64,000 nucleotides of DNA from Pseudonocardia parietis (GCF_017876315.1 NZ_JAGINU010000001.1:7006001-7070000), one strand, 5' to 3'. Positions 34,550 to 44,210 are shown, counted from the stretch's first letter. The notes: generated from the letters alone by a model not told the origin. Numbers and translations are program-made.

Positions 34550-36169
34550 TCACCTCGCGAGCGGTTCTCCGGGTGGAGGGGCCCCGACCGGCGCGACCTC
34601 GTCCGCTGAGACCGTGGCCGACCGGCGGGCCAGGAGGTGGCGCGGTGTGGCGAAGAACGCCACCGCGACCAGGCCGATCACCAGGACGGCGGCGGGGAGC
34701 AGCACCGACTGGGCCATCGCGTCGGCGAACGGACCCCGCACCGCCTCGGGCAGCGGCCCGCCGGCGGCCGCGGTCTCCGGCGAGCCCGAGCCCCCGTCCC
34801 CCGCACCGGGGACCAGGGCGGCGATCCGGGACTGCATCAGCACGGCGATGCCCGCGCTGCCCAGCACCGCGCCGACCTGGCGGGTGGTGTTGTAGATCCC
34901 GGACCCGGACCCGGCCTGGTCCATCGGCAGGTTGCGGGTGGCGCTGGTGGAGATCGGCGCCCACACGCACGAGTTCGACACACCGAGCAGCGAGATCGGC
35001 AGCAGGAGCTGCCAGACAGGGGTGTCGGGCCCCATCACCAGCGCCAGCCAGAGCAGACCGAGGACGAACGTGGCCATGCCGAACCCGCCGATCAACCGCG
35101 GGTGGATCCGGTCGGTCAGCTTGCCGGTCCACGGCGCGAGCCCGCCGGAGAGGATCGCCAGCGGCGCGAGCAGCAGCGCGGCCTCGGTCGGCGAGAACCC
35201 GCGGACGCTCTGCGCGTAGATCATCAGCGGGAAGCCCTGGGCGGTGATCGCGAACCCGACGGTGCAGATCGCGATGTTGGCCAGCGAGAAGTTGCGGTCC
35301 CGGAACAGCCGCAGCGTCACCAGCGGTTCGCTGCCGCCGAGCCACCCGCCCGGCCGATCGCCGGGCCGGCTACCGAGCACGGCCTGCCACCACACGAAGA
35401 CGACGAGCACCGCGGCCCCGGTGACGATCAGCGCCCAGACCGGTACCGCGCCGACGATCGGGCCCCAGTCGTACTTCTGGCCCTCCTGGATACCGAAGAC
35501 GAGCAGGAACATGCCGGTCGCCGACAGCACGACGCCGACCAGGTCGAACCGCCGCTTCGAGACCGTCAGGGACGGCACCAGCTTCCAGACCGCGACGAAT
35601 GCGGCGACACCGAACGGCACGTTCACGAAGAAGATCCACTGCCAGCCGAGACCGCCGACGAGCAGCCCGCCCAGGATCGGACCGGTCAGGGTGGCGACCC
35701 CGGCGACCGCGCCCCACAGGCTCATCGCGCGGCCACGCTGGGCAGCCGGGAAGGTGCGGGTGATCACGGCCATCGTCTGCGGCGTCATCATCGCCGCGCC
35801 GAGCCCCTGGGCGACGCGCGCGAGGATCAGCCCGCCGACAGTCGTCGTCAGGCCGCACCACAGCGACGCCAGGGTGAACACCGCGAGCCCGGCCAGGTAG
35901 ACGCGCTTGGGCCCGAACCGGTCACCGAGCCGGCCGGTGATCAGCAGCGGGACGGCGTAGGCCAGCAGGTAGGCGCTCGTCACCCAGATCACGGAGTTGA
36001 CGTCGGTGCCGAACGCGCTCAGCAGCGCCGGGGTCGCGACGGTCACGATCGTGGCGTCGACCAGGATCATGAAGAACCCGATGACCAGCGCCCACAGCGC
36101 GGGCCAGGGGCTGGTCCCGTCCGTGCCGACCACGCGTTCGCTCGACAGTGTCACGGCGTCATGATGCAC
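34550..36169 (-). CDS. DHA2-family (EmrB/QacA-type) MFS exporter
   Basis: A 539-residue protein with about 14 membrane helices. Motif A GRLGDRFGPKR after TM2 and the proton-coupling motif C-like GAVAGVATLTGPILGGLLVGGLGW in TM5 identify a drug:H+ antiporter of the DHA2 group; Asp in DATIVTVATPAL (TM1) is typical. The substrate is unknown. It is inserted between ispE and rsmA, genes that are adjacent in M. tuberculosis as I recall. ATG 36169 lies 10 bases from the rsmA stop. Confidence 0.87.
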   Translation of the reverse strand: MHHDAVTLSSERVVGTDGTSPWPALWALVIGFFMILVDATIVTVATPALLSAFGTDVNSVIWVTSAYLLAYAVPLLITGRLGDRFGPKRVYLAGLAVFTLASLWCGLTTTVGGLILARVAQGLGAAMMTPQTMAVITRTFPAAQRGRAMSLWGAVAGVATLTGPILGGLLVGGLGWQWIFFVNVPFGVAAFVAVWKLVPSLTVSKRRFDLVGVVLSATGMFLLVFGIQEGQKYDWGPIVGAVPVWALIVTGAAVLVVFVWWQAVLGSRPGDRPGGWLGGSEPLVTLRLFRDRNFSLANIAICTVGFAITAQGFPLMIYAQSVRGFSPTEAALLLAPLAILSGGLAPWTGKLTDRIHPRLIGGFGMATFVLGLLWLALVMGPDTPVWQLLLPISLLGVSNSCVWAPISTSATRNLPMDQAGSGSGIYNTTRQVGAVLGSAGIAVLMQSRIAALVPGAGDGGSGSPETAAAGGPLPEAVRGPFADAMAQSVLLPAAVLVIGLVAVAFFATPRHLLARRSATVSADEVAPVGAPPPGEPLAR

Positions 36170-36179
36170 GGCACGGGCG

Positions 36180-37052
36180 TCATGATGCCTTCGCCCGCGC
36201 CACCGCGGCGAAGTCCGCGACCGTCAGCCGCTCGGCCCGGGTCATCGGGTCGATACCCGCGGCGCGCAACGCCGTCTCGGCGGCGGCCGGGGAACCGGCC
36301 CAGCCCGCGAGGGCCCCGCGCAGCACCTTGCGCCGCTGCGCGAAGGCCGCCTCGATCACCGCGAACGTCGCGGCCCGGTCGGCACCGGGCGGCGGGTCCT
36401 GCCGGGTGAAGGAGAGCAGTCCGGAGTCGACGCCCGGGACCGGCCAGAACACCGACCGCGGGACGGGGCCTGCCCGGCGGGCGTCGGCGTACCAGGCGAG
36501 CTTGGCGCTGGGCGAGCCGTACTCCCGCGAGCCGGGACGCGCCGCGAGCCGGTCGGCGACCTCGGCCTGCACCATGACGAGGCCCCGTTCGATGCCGGGC
36601 AGCTCGGCGAGCAGGTGCAGCAGGACGGGGACGGCGACGTTGTAGGGCAGGTTCGCGACGATCGCGGTCGGCGCGGCCCGGCCGGGGACGGCGAGGTCGG
36701 CGGCGCTCACCCGCAGCGCGTCCGCGCCGGTCACGGTGAGCCGGTCCGCGAGATCGGGAGCCCGGTCGGCGACGGTCTCCGCGAGCCGGTCGGCCAGCAC
36801 GGGATCGATCTCGATCGCGTGCACCCGGTCGGCGACGGGGAGCAGGGCGAGGGTGAGCGAACCGAGGCCCGGACCGACCTCCAGCACGACGTCGTCGCCC
36901 CCGACGCCGGCGACCTTCACGATCCGGCGGACCGTGTTGGCGTCGTGCACGAAGTTCTGGCCGAGCTTCTTGGTGGGCCGCAGACCGAGCTGGTCGGCCA
37001 GCACCCGGACCTCGGCGGGGCCCAGCAGCCGGGCGGTCCCGTTCTCGCTCAC
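36180..37052 (-). CDS. rsmA: 16S rRNA (adenine1518/1519-N6)-dimethyltransferase
   Basis: A 290-residue KsgA/RsmA enzyme. KKLGQNFVHD, SAM-binding VLEVGPGLGSLT, ANLPYNVAVP (the NLPY motif binding the target adenine) and QRRKVLRGAL. It dimethylates two adenines in helix 45 of 16S rRNA during 30S maturation. GTG start at 37052. Next upstream is the rpf gene, a conserved pairing in actinobacteria. Confidence 0.95.
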   Translation of the reverse strand: MSENGTARLLGPAEVRVLADQLGLRPTKKLGQNFVHDANTVRRIVKVAGVGGDDVVLEVGPGLGSLTLALLPVADRVHAIEIDPVLADRLAETVADRAPDLADRLTVTGADALRVSAADLAVPGRAAPTAIVANLPYNVAVPVLLHLLAELPGIERGLVMVQAEVADRLAARPGSREYGSPSAKLAWYADARRAGPVPRSVFWPVPGVDSGLLSFTRQDPPPGADRAATFAVIEAAFAQRRKVLRGALAGWAGSPAAAETALRAAGIDPMTRAERLTVADFAAVARAKAS

Positions 37053-37097
37053 ACGCTCATTCTCGCCGGGGCCGCTTCGGCCCTCGACCGCCGGGCC

Positions 37098-38033
37098 TCA
37101 GTTCAGGCCGAGCTTGCTGGAGCACGAGGGCCAGGCGCTGTAGCCGCCACGGTCGTCGCGCACCTTCTCGGCGACCGAGATCTGCTCCTCGCGGCTCGCC
37201 TTGCCCGCGGTGGGCGCGTACTCGTCGCCGCCGTAGGACTGCCAGGTCTGCTTGTCGAACTGCAGGCCACCCGAGTAGCCGTTGCCGGTGTTGATCGACC
37301 AGTCGCCGCCGGACTCGCACTTCGCGAGCTTGTCCCAGGTGGCGCCGTTGGAGACGGCCGGAGCGGAGGACCCCGTCTTCTCCTGGGCCTTCGCCTGGGC
37401 CTCCTCCACGATCTCCTCGGCCTTCTTCTTGGTGCCGACCTTCACCACGCGCGGCGCGGCCGGCGTGTCCTGGCCGGCGCCGATCCGCTCGCGGGAGACC
37501 TCGCGGCCCTGGTCGTAGGTCACCCGCCAGATCACGCTGCGCTCGCCCTCGCGGCCCGGGTCGACGACGGTGCGGGTGCCCTCCTCCAGGTTCGGGTCCT
37601 GCACCTCCCGCTCCGGGACCGGCAGCTTCTGCGACTCGACGACCTGCGCGGCGACGATCTGCGACCCGGTGACCGGCGCGGCGACCGGGGCGAACGACGC
37701 GGGCGACGACCGCTGCTGCTCCAGCGCCATCGACGCGGTACCGAGATCGGTCGACGCGGCGGCCAGGTCGGCGCGCAGGGTCTGCGGCTCCGGCTCGGCC
37801 TGCGGCGTCATCACGGCGGCGGCGAGCCCGCCGGTCGGCACGGAGAACAGCGCGGCGGCGGCGACGGTGCGGACACCGGCCTTCGACCGGCCGGCACCGG
37901 CGCGGTGCCGGCCGTCGTAGGTGACGTACCCGGCCTCGTCGGCGGACAGCCCGGCCGGGGCCGGCGCACCGGACACGGGAAGGGGACGCGTGACGTCGTC
38001 GTCGGGGGAAAGACCAACGCTGCGCTCGAACAT
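37098..38033 (-). CDS. rpf: Resuscitation-promoting factor (RpfB-like, G5 domain)
   Basis: A 311-residue surface or secreted protein. An N-terminal cytoplasmic stretch, one hydrophobic segment (VRTVAAAALFSVPTGGLAAAVM, about 55-75), a G5 domain (about 125-200, EVQDPNLEEGTRTVVDPG) and the C-terminal Rpf transglycosylase-like domain: WDKLAKCESGGDWSINTG with the catalytic Glu, GYSGGLQFDKQTWQSYGG. Compared with RpfB the DUF348 repeats are largely missing. It cleaves peptidoglycan and stimulates exit from dormancy. Order tatD-rpf-rsmA-ispE matches the mycobacterial locus. Start ATG 38033. Confidence 0.92.
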   Translation of the reverse strand: MFERSVGLSPDDDVTRPLPVSGAPAPAGLSADEAGYVTYDGRHRAGAGRSKAGVRTVAAAALFSVPTGGLAAAVMTPQAEPEPQTLRADLAAASTDLGTASMALEQQRSSPASFAPVAAPVTGSQIVAAQVVESQKLPVPEREVQDPNLEEGTRTVVDPGREGERSVIWRVTYDQGREVSRERIGAGQDTPAAPRVVKVGTKKKAEEIVEEAQAKAQEKTGSSAPAVSNGATWDKLAKCESGGDWSINTGNGYSGGLQFDKQTWQSYGGDEYAPTAGKASREEQISVAEKVRDDRGGYSAWPSCSSKLGLN

Positions 38034-38299
38034 GATGTCCCGGTGTCTCGGCTGGCCGGTCAGGGGGCGTGACCTGCGGAGACGACGGCCGGCGCGGAGC
38101 CGGGGAGCGGAACCGCATGCTGGGGAGCGGACGACCGTCGTCCCGCGGGTCGGGGGAGCGACCCCATCCCGGCGGGTACGGCGAGCGACGTTAGCGGACC
38201 GTGACCGACCGTGAAGCACCCCGGCACCCCGGCGGCGGCGAACGGACGGTGATCCACGCCGAGTGACAGCGACTCCGCCATCCGCCGCGGTGGGCGGCG
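38034..38299. other. Leader region of rpf
   Basis: This 266-bp gap has no gene. GGGGAGCG occurs three times on the + strand (38102, 38122 and 38152). rpf leaders in actinobacteria often carry a c-di-AMP (ydaO) riboswitch, but I could not match its conserved core here with certainty. Confidence 0.35.
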
Positions 38300-39154
38300 T
38301 TATTCGGTTGCGCCCGTCCGGAAGACCCGTTCGGCGTTGCGCCGTGCCATCTCGGCGACGCGGGCTTCCGGCTCACCACGGGTGGCGGCGATGCCGCGCA
38401 CGGTCCACGGCAGCACGTACGGCTCCCCGGCCCGCCCGCGTTGCGGGTGCGGGGTGAGGAACGGGGCGTCGGTCTCCACCAGGAACTGCTCGTCCGGGAC
38501 CAGCGCCGCGGCGGCCCGCAGCTCGTCGTTGCGCTTGAAGGTGACCGGCCCGGCGAAGGACAGCACGTAGCCGGCGTCGACGCACTCGCGCGCCATCGCG
38601 GCGTCGCCGGAGAAGCAGTGGAAGACCACCGTCTCCGGGGCGCCCTCCTCGCGCAGGATCCGCAGGACGTCGTCGTGCGCGTCCCGGTCATGGATCATCA
38701 GCGGCTTGCCGATCCGCTTGGCCAGCCCGATGTGCCAGCGGAAGGCGTCCTGCTGGGCCGAGGGCGGCGCGTGGTCCCAGTAGTAGTCCAGGCCGGTCTC
38801 GCCGACCGCGACCACCCGCTCGTCGGCGGCGAGCCGCTCGATCTCGGCCAGGTCGCCGGAGGTCACCGACGCCGTGCGGGTGGGGTGCAGCGCGACCGCC
38901 GCCCACACCCGGTCGTCGGCGTGCGCGGCGCCGACCGCCCAGCGCGCGGCGGCCAGGTCGTCAGCGATCGTGACCGCCCCGACGACACCGACCGCCGCCG
39001 CCCGGTCCATCGCGGCGACGACGTCGGCGCCGGTCTCGCAGCCGGTCGCGTCGAGGTGGGTGTGGCTGTCGATCGTCGGTGCCGCGAGCGGCTCCGGCGG
39101 CTCCGGGCGAGGACGGCGGCCGTGCGCACCGCTCTGCCCGGACGACGGGCTCAC
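38300..39154 (-). CDS. tatD: TatD-family metal-dependent deoxyribonuclease
   Basis: A 284-residue TIM-barrel hydrolase. Metal motif DSHTHLD, VAVGETGLDYYWD (Glu), MIHDRDAHDD (His), VVFHCFSGD (His) and VETDAPFLTPHP (Asp). It has 3'-5' DNase activity in homologues. GTG 39154 overlaps the metG stop by 4 bases. The first 25 residues are an unusual Arg/Pro/Gly-rich leader before the fold. Confidence 0.93.
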   Translation of the reverse strand: MSPSSGQSGAHGRRPRPEPPEPLAAPTIDSHTHLDATGCETGADVVAAMDRAAAVGVVGAVTIADDLAAARWAVGAAHADDRVWAAVALHPTRTASVTSGDLAEIERLAADERVVAVGETGLDYYWDHAPPSAQQDAFRWHIGLAKRIGKPLMIHDRDAHDDVLRILREEGAPETVVFHCFSGDAAMARECVDAGYVLSFAGPVTFKRNDELRAAAALVPDEQFLVETDAPFLTPHPQRGRAGEPYVLPWTVRGIAATRGEPEARVAEMARRNAERVFRTGATE

Positions 39155-40941
39155 TGCTGGACCGGGGCCCACTCCGGGCCCGTTTCCCCCAGCTCCGGCG
39201 CGAGCTTGGCGAAGATCGGCGCCGGCTTGGCCAGCGGCCGGCCGGTCGCGATCGGGGTGGATCCCCAGTGCGCCTGTTCGGCCGCGTAGTCCCCGGTCAG
39301 GACCGGGTACGCGGGCCCGTCACCCAGGTCCTCGACCGTCTGCCGCTCGGGCTGCGCCGCCCACACCCCGGTGCCGCCGAGCGCCTCGTGCACCTTCTGC
39401 GCCGAGTGCGGCAGGAACGGGGTGAGCAGGGTGTTGGCGTCCTGCACGACCTGCAGCGCGGTGTGCAGGATCGTGTCCCGCCGCTCCGGGTCGTCCTTGC
39501 GCTTCCACGGCTCCTGGTCGGACAGGTAGCGGTTGGCCGCGGTGACCACCCGCATCGCCTCGCCGGCGGCCTGCTTGAACCGGTTGCGCGCGAGCAGCCC
39601 GCCCACGGTGTCGAACCCGGCCTTGGAGTAGGCCAGCAGCTCGGCGTCGGCCTGCTGCGGGGCCTTCGGCTCCGGGATCGCGCCGACGTTCTTGTGCGCC
39701 ATCGAGATCGACCGGTTGACCAGGTTGCCCCACTCGTTGGCCAGCTCGAAGTTGACCCGGCGGACGAACTCGTCCCAGGTGAAGTCGACGTCCTGGCTCT
39801 CCGGCCCGGCGACGGCGATGTGGTAGCGCAGCGCGTCCGGCCCGAACTCGCGCAGGAAGTCCCCGACGTAGATCACGTTGCCGCGGCTGGTGGAGAACTT
39901 GGAGCCGCTCATCGTCAGGTACTCCGACGACACGACCTCGCTGGGCAGGTTCAGGTTCCCGAACGCCCCCGGCTCGCCGCCGCGGTCGCCCTGCCCGTTG
40001 TGCCCGAGCATGATCGCCGGCCACATCACCGAGTGGAAGGTGATGTTGTCCTTGCCCATGAAGTAGTACGCCTGGGCCGCCGGGTCGGTCCACCACTGCT
40101 TCCAGGCGTCCGGGTCGCCGCTGCGCCGCGCCCACTCGACCGACGCCGAGAGGTAGCCGATCACCGCGTCGAACCAGACGTAGATCTTCTTCATCGGGTT
40201 GTCCGACCAGCCGTCCAGCGGCACCGGGACGCCCCACTCGAGGTCGCGGGTGATCGCCCGCGGCTTGAGGTCCTTGGCCAGGTTCGCCGAGAACCGCAGC
40301 ACGTTGGGCCGCCAGTCGGTGCGGGTGGACAACCAGGACCCGAGCGACTCGGAGAACGCCGGCAGGTCGAGGAACAGGTGCTCGGTCTCGATGAACTCGG
40401 GGACCTCACCGTTGATCCGCGAGCGCGGGTTCTTGAGGTCGGCCGGGTCGAGCTGGTTGCCGCAGTTGTCGCACTGGTCGCCGCGGGCGCCGTCGTAGCC
40501 GCAGATCGGGCAGGTGCCCTCGATGTAGCGGTCCGGCAGCGTCCGCCCGGTGGACGGGCTGATCGCGCCCAGCTGCGTCTTGGGGATCACGTAGCCGTTC
40601 TTGTACAGCGACGTGAACATCTCCTGCGCGACCTCGTAGTGGTTCGAGGTCGTGGTGCGGGTGAACAGGTCGTAGGACAGGCCCAGCCCCTGCAGGTCCC
40701 GGGTGATCACGTCGTTGTACTTGTCGGCCAGCTGCCGCGGGGTGAGTCCCTCGGTGTCGGCCTGCACCTGGATCGGGGTGCCGTGCTCGTCGGTGCCGGA
40801 GACCATCAGCACCCGGTCCCCCGCCATTCGCCGGTACCGGGCGAAGACGTCGGAGGGCACACCGAAGCCGGACACGTGGCCGATGTGCCGGGGACCGTTG
40901 GCGTAGGGCCACGCCACGGCGGTCAGCACGGCATCGTTCAT
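39151..40941 (-). CDS. metG: Methionyl-tRNA synthetase
   Basis: A 596-residue class I synthetase. The HIGH box reads PYANGPRHIGH; the KMSKS box is the variant KFSTSRG (TMSGSKFSTSRG). A single zinc knuckle, CPICG...CDNCG, lies at about 145-165. The anticodon-binding helical domain follows, and there is no C-terminal tRNA-binding (EMAPII-like) domain. ATG 40941 (MNDAVLTAVAWPY) was chosen over a start at 40986. Overlaps tatD. Confidence 0.95.
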   Translation of the reverse strand: MNDAVLTAVAWPYANGPRHIGHVSGFGVPSDVFARYRRMAGDRVLMVSGTDEHGTPIQVQADTEGLTPRQLADKYNDVITRDLQGLGLSYDLFTRTTTSNHYEVAQEMFTSLYKNGYVIPKTQLGAISPSTGRTLPDRYIEGTCPICGYDGARGDQCDNCGNQLDPADLKNPRSRINGEVPEFIETEHLFLDLPAFSESLGSWLSTRTDWRPNVLRFSANLAKDLKPRAITRDLEWGVPVPLDGWSDNPMKKIYVWFDAVIGYLSASVEWARRSGDPDAWKQWWTDPAAQAYYFMGKDNITFHSVMWPAIMLGHNGQGDRGGEPGAFGNLNLPSEVVSSEYLTMSGSKFSTSRGNVIYVGDFLREFGPDALRYHIAVAGPESQDVDFTWDEFVRRVNFELANEWGNLVNRSISMAHKNVGAIPEPKAPQQADAELLAYSKAGFDTVGGLLARNRFKQAAGEAMRVVTAANRYLSDQEPWKRKDDPERRDTILHTALQVVQDANTLLTPFLPHSAQKVHEALGGTGVWAAQPERQTVEDLGDGPAYPVLTGDYAAEQAHWGSTPIATGRPLAKPAPIFAKLAPELGETGPEWAPVQQ

Positions 40942-41006
40942 GGTGTCCAGCGTATTCACCGGTACGAACGCGCCGCGCGGCGCCACCCGCCGCCGGACCG
41001 GCCGGC

Positions 41007-41888
41007 TCAGTCCCGGGCGGCCAGGGCCGCGTTGTACAGCTCCCGTTTCGGCACGCCGGTCGCCTCGGCGACGGCGGCGACGGCGTCCTTGAGCCGCTCA
41101 CCGTCGTCGGTGCGCTCGCGGACGGCGTCGACCAGGCTCTCCACCGGCGGCGCCTCCCGCGGCTGCGCCCCGGCCAGCACGATCGTCACCTCGCCGAGCA
41201 CGTCCCCGGCCGCCGCCCAGTCCGCCAGCTCGGCCAGGGTGCCCCGCACCACCTGCTCGTGGGTCTTGGTGAGCTCCCGGCACACCGCGGCCCGCCGCTC
41301 GGCGCCCAGCACCTCGACGGCGGCGGCGAGGGTGTCGGCGGTGCGCCGCGGCGACTCGAAGAACACCGCGGCCCGGCGCTCATCACGCAGCGCCTCCAGC
41401 CACCGGCGCCGCTCGCCGGGGCGGCGCGGCGGGAAGCCGTCGAAGCAGAACCGCTCGCAGGGCAGCCCGGAGAGCACCAGCGCCGTCGTCACCGCCGACG
41501 GGCCGGGCACGCAGGTGACCGGCAGGTCCTCGGCGGCGGCCGCGGCCACCAGCCGGTAGCCGGGGTCGGACACCGCGGGCATCCCGGCGTCGGACACGAC
41601 CAGCACCGTCGCCCCGTCCCGGACGGCGGCGAGCAGCCCGGGCAGACGCTCGGCCTCGACGGCGTCGTAGTGGCTGACGATCTTGCCGGTGTAGGTGACC
41701 GGCAGTGACGCGGCCAGGGTCCGGAACCGGCGGGTGTCCTCGGCGGCGATCACGTCGGCGGTACCGATCAGCTCCCGCAGCCGCGGGGAGGCGTCCCGCG
41801 GGTCGCCCAGCGGGGTCGCGGCCAGTACGAGGACGCCCGGCGCGGACGCGGACGGCGCCTCGCGTCCGGAGGCAGCGGGAGTCGGCAC
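41007..41888 (-). CDS. rsmI: 16S rRNA (cytidine1402-2'-O)-methyltransferase
   Basis: A 293-residue tetrapyrrole-methylase-fold enzyme. VLAATPLGDPRDASPR, IAAEDTRRFRTL, VSDAGMPAVSDPGYRLV, VPGPSAVTTALVLSGLP and FFESPRR are RsmI signatures. It modifies C1402 in the ribosomal P site with SAM. GTG 41888 is the start; the divergent pmt ATG is only 25 bases away, so both are read from a very compact promoter region. Confidence 0.94.
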   Translation of the reverse strand: MPTPAASGREAPSASAPGVLVLAATPLGDPRDASPRLRELIGTADVIAAEDTRRFRTLAASLPVTYTGKIVSHYDAVEAERLPGLLAAVRDGATVLVVSDAGMPAVSDPGYRLVAAAAAEDLPVTCVPGPSAVTTALVLSGLPCERFCFDGFPPRRPGERRRWLEALRDERRAAVFFESPRRTADTLAAAVEVLGAERRAAVCRELTKTHEQVVRGTLAELADWAAAGDVLGEVTIVLAGAQPREAPPVESLVDAVRERTDDGERLKDAVAAVAEATGVPKRELYNAALAARD

Positions 41889-41913
41889 GCCGTCCAGCCT
41901 ACGATCGAGGGCG

Positions 41914-43509
41914 ATGGCCACCTCGACCACCGACCCCGGGAGCCGGGTGGCCGGCACGGCTCCGGAGCGGGGGCTGACGCCCCTCGGCAGTCCCCCGCCG
42001 CTGCGGCGGGCCGACCCCGGACAGGCTGCCCGGCTCGGCGTCCCGCCGCCGTCGGACCGGCTGCGCGGATGGCTGGTGACGGCCGGCGTGGTGCTGATCG
42101 CGGTGCTGCTGCGGTTCTACGACCTGGGCGATCCGACCGATCGTGGCACCCCGGTCTTCGACGAGAAGCACTACGTGCCGCACGCCTGGGAGATGGTCCG
42201 CAACGGCGGCGTCGAGAACAACCCGGGCTACGAGAAGATCGTCCATCCGCCGCTGGGCAAGCAGCTGATCGCCCTGGGGCAGCTGGTGTTCGGCTACGAC
42301 GGCGTCGGCTGGCGGGCCGCGGCCGCGCTGGCCGGGGTGCTGACCGTGCTGCTCGTGGCGCGGGCCGGGCGCCGGCTCACCCGCTCGACGGCGCTCGGCG
42401 GACTCGCCGGGCTCCTGCTGGCCGCCGACGGGCTCTCGCACGTGCAGTCCCGGATGGGGATGCTCGACGCGTTCTCCGCGCTGTTCGTGGTGGCCGCGTT
42501 CGCCGCGCTGCTCTGCGACCACGACGACGTGCGTGCCCGGATGGCCCGGGTGGTCGCCGACGGCAGGGTCGGCGACACCCCGTTCGGGCCGCGCTGGGGG
42601 GTGCGCTGGTGGCGGCTGGTGGCCGGGGTCTGCCTCGGCCTGGCCTGCGCGGTGAAGTGGAACGGCTCCTACTACGTGGCCGCGTTCGGCGTGCTCTGCG
42701 TGCTGTGGGACGTCTCGTTGCGCCGCCGCGCCGGGGTCGCCCGGCCCTGGGCGGGGACCGTCGTGCGGGACCTCGCCCCGGCGCTGTGGGCGCTCGCGCT
42801 GGTCCCGATCATCACCTACGTGGCGTCCTGGTGGGCGTGGTTCGGCAGCGAGAACGCCATCGACCGCTACCAGGTCGGGCGCGAGATCGGCACCGGCGGG
42901 CCGTTCGCCTGGGTGCCGGACGCGATGCGGTCGCTCTGGTACTACCACGGCCGGGCGCTGTCCTTCCACGAGAACCTGACGACCACCTCGACCGGGGCGC
43001 ACCCGTGGGAGTCGAAGCCGTGGACGTGGCCGATGGGGCTGCGCCCGATGCTCTACCGCTACTCCGACAACGCGGCCGGCTGCGGCGAGTCCGAGTGCGT
43101 GTCGGCGGTCATGCTGATCGGCACCCCGGCGCTGTGGTGGGCGTCGATCCCGGTGCTGGCCTGGGGCCTGTGGCGGGCGGTGACCCGGGCCGACTGGCGG
43201 TGGACGGCGGTGCTGGTCGGCTACGGCGCCGGGTTCCTGCCGTGGTTCGTCAACCTGGACCGGCAGATGTACTTCTTCTACATGATGCCGGTGGCGCCGT
43301 TCCTGGTGCTGGCGGTCGTGCTGGTCATGGGACGGCTGCTGGGGCACACCGGGCAGAGCGAACGACGGCGGCGGATCGGGCTGCTGCTCGTCTCGGCCTG
43401 GGTGGCGCTGATCGCGGTCAACTTCGTGTGGCTGTGGCCGATCCTGGTCGGTGACCCGATCACCCAGGCACACTGGCAGGCGGAGCTCTGGCTACCGTCC
43501 TGGCGGTGA
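41914..43509 (+). CDS. pmt: Protein O-mannosyltransferase (PMT family)
   Basis: A 531-residue membrane glycosyltransferase, GT39 type. About ten or eleven membrane helices; the luminal catalytic DE motif after TM1 reads TPVFDEKHYVPHAWEM, and VHPPLGKQLI follows. Mycobacterial Rv1002c is the counterpart: it transfers mannose from polyprenyl-phosphate-mannose to Ser/Thr of Sec-exported proteins. The rsmI-pmt divergent pair is conserved. ATG 41914. Confidence 0.93.
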   Translation: MATSTTDPGSRVAGTAPERGLTPLGSPPPLRRADPGQAARLGVPPPSDRLRGWLVTAGVVLIAVLLRFYDLGDPTDRGTPVFDEKHYVPHAWEMVRNGGVENNPGYEKIVHPPLGKQLIALGQLVFGYDGVGWRAAAALAGVLTVLLVARAGRRLTRSTALGGLAGLLLAADGLSHVQSRMGMLDAFSALFVVAAFAALLCDHDDVRARMARVVADGRVGDTPFGPRWGVRWWRLVAGVCLGLACAVKWNGSYYVAAFGVLCVLWDVSLRRRAGVARPWAGTVVRDLAPALWALALVPIITYVASWWAWFGSENAIDRYQVGREIGTGGPFAWVPDAMRSLWYYHGRALSFHENLTTTSTGAHPWESKPWTWPMGLRPMLYRYSDNAAGCGESECVSAVMLIGTPALWWASIPVLAWGLWRAVTRADWRWTAVLVGYGAGFLPWFVNLDRQMYFFYMMPVAPFLVLAVVLVMGRLLGHTGQSERRRRIGLLLVSAWVALIAVNFVWLWPILVGDPITQAHWQAELWLPSWR

Positions 43510-43558
43510 GAACAGGGTTGCGGGCCGGTCGTTGCGCTGAACAGGTGAGTACGGCGTC

Positions 43559-43586
43559 GGTTCGGAACCCTGGGGGGTTCCGAACC
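43559..43586 (+). promoter_or_regulatory. Perfect 11-bp inverted repeat upstream of copC
   Basis: GGTTCGGAACC (43559-43569) and GGTTCCGAACC (43576-43586) are exact inverted copies with a CTGGGG loop. The dyad lies between the pmt stop and the chosen copC start at 43599, so it could terminate pmt or act as an operator or RNA hairpin for copC. Confidence 0.6.
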
Positions 43587-43598
43587 GACCACTCTTCT

Positions 43599-44210
43599 GT
43601 GAGCACTGCCCTCCCCACGATCCGCCGCGCCGCCGTCGTCCTCGTCGCCGGCGCCGTCGCGCTCCTCCTCGGCGCCTCCCCCGCATGGGCGCACACCGAG
43701 CTCGAGTCCAGCAACCCCGCCGCGGAGTCGGAGGTCGCGCAGGCCCCGGCCGAGGTGACCCTGACGTTCACCGAGGCCATTCCCGCCGGGACCGCACGCG
43801 TCACGGTCACCGGGCCGGACGGCACCGACCGTGCCGCCGGTGCACCCACCGGCCAGGACGGCACCCTGACCGTGCCGCTGGAACCGCTCGGTGCAGCCGG
43901 GGTCTACACGATCGAGTACCGGGTCGTCTCCGACGACGGCCACCCGGTGTCGGGCACCGTCCCCTTCACCCTGACCGCGCCGGGCCCGGCGGCGGCGCCC
44001 GCGAGCGCTCCGGCGGCCGTGCCCGCTGCACCGTCTGCCGGGCCGTCCGACGCACCGTTCGTCACGCCGGAGACCACCGGGACCGCCGAGACCCCGGTCG
44101 CCGGTACGGCTGGGGACGGCGAGGGCGCGCCGGTGTGGCCGTGGCTGCTGGGCGCCGTCGTCGTGCTCGGCGGCGGGGTGGTGTACGCGCTGCGCCGGGC
44201 GAGGAGCTGA
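43599..44210 (+). CDS. copC: CopC-domain copper-binding exported protein
   Basis: A 203-residue exported protein. Signal peptide to ASPAWA, leaving the mature N-terminus HTELESSNPAAESEV; the N-terminal His is the Cu(II) ligand of CopC proteins, and a second (EYRVVSDDGHPVSGTVPF) is present. After the beta-barrel comes an Ala/Pro-rich linker and a C-terminal membrane helix (WPWLLGAVVVLGGGVVYAL) ending in basic residues, so it is anchored outside the membrane. I prefer GTG 43599 to a start at 43506. Its stop overlaps the next frame. Confidence 0.85.
   Translation: MSTALPTIRRAAVVLVAGAVALLLGASPAWAHTELESSNPAAESEVAQAPAEVTLTFTEAIPAGTARVTVTGPDGTDRAAGAPTGQDGTLTVPLEPLGAAGVYTIEYRVVSDDGHPVSGTVPFTLTAPGPAAAPASAPAAVPAAPSAGPSDAPFVTPETTGTAETPVAGTAGDGEGAPVWPWLLGAVVVLGGGVVYALRRARS

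Noticed and set aside
38034..38299. Possible ydaO c-di-AMP riboswitch before rpf
   Set aside because: The position fits, but I could not match the conserved core with confidence; a covariance-model search would decide.
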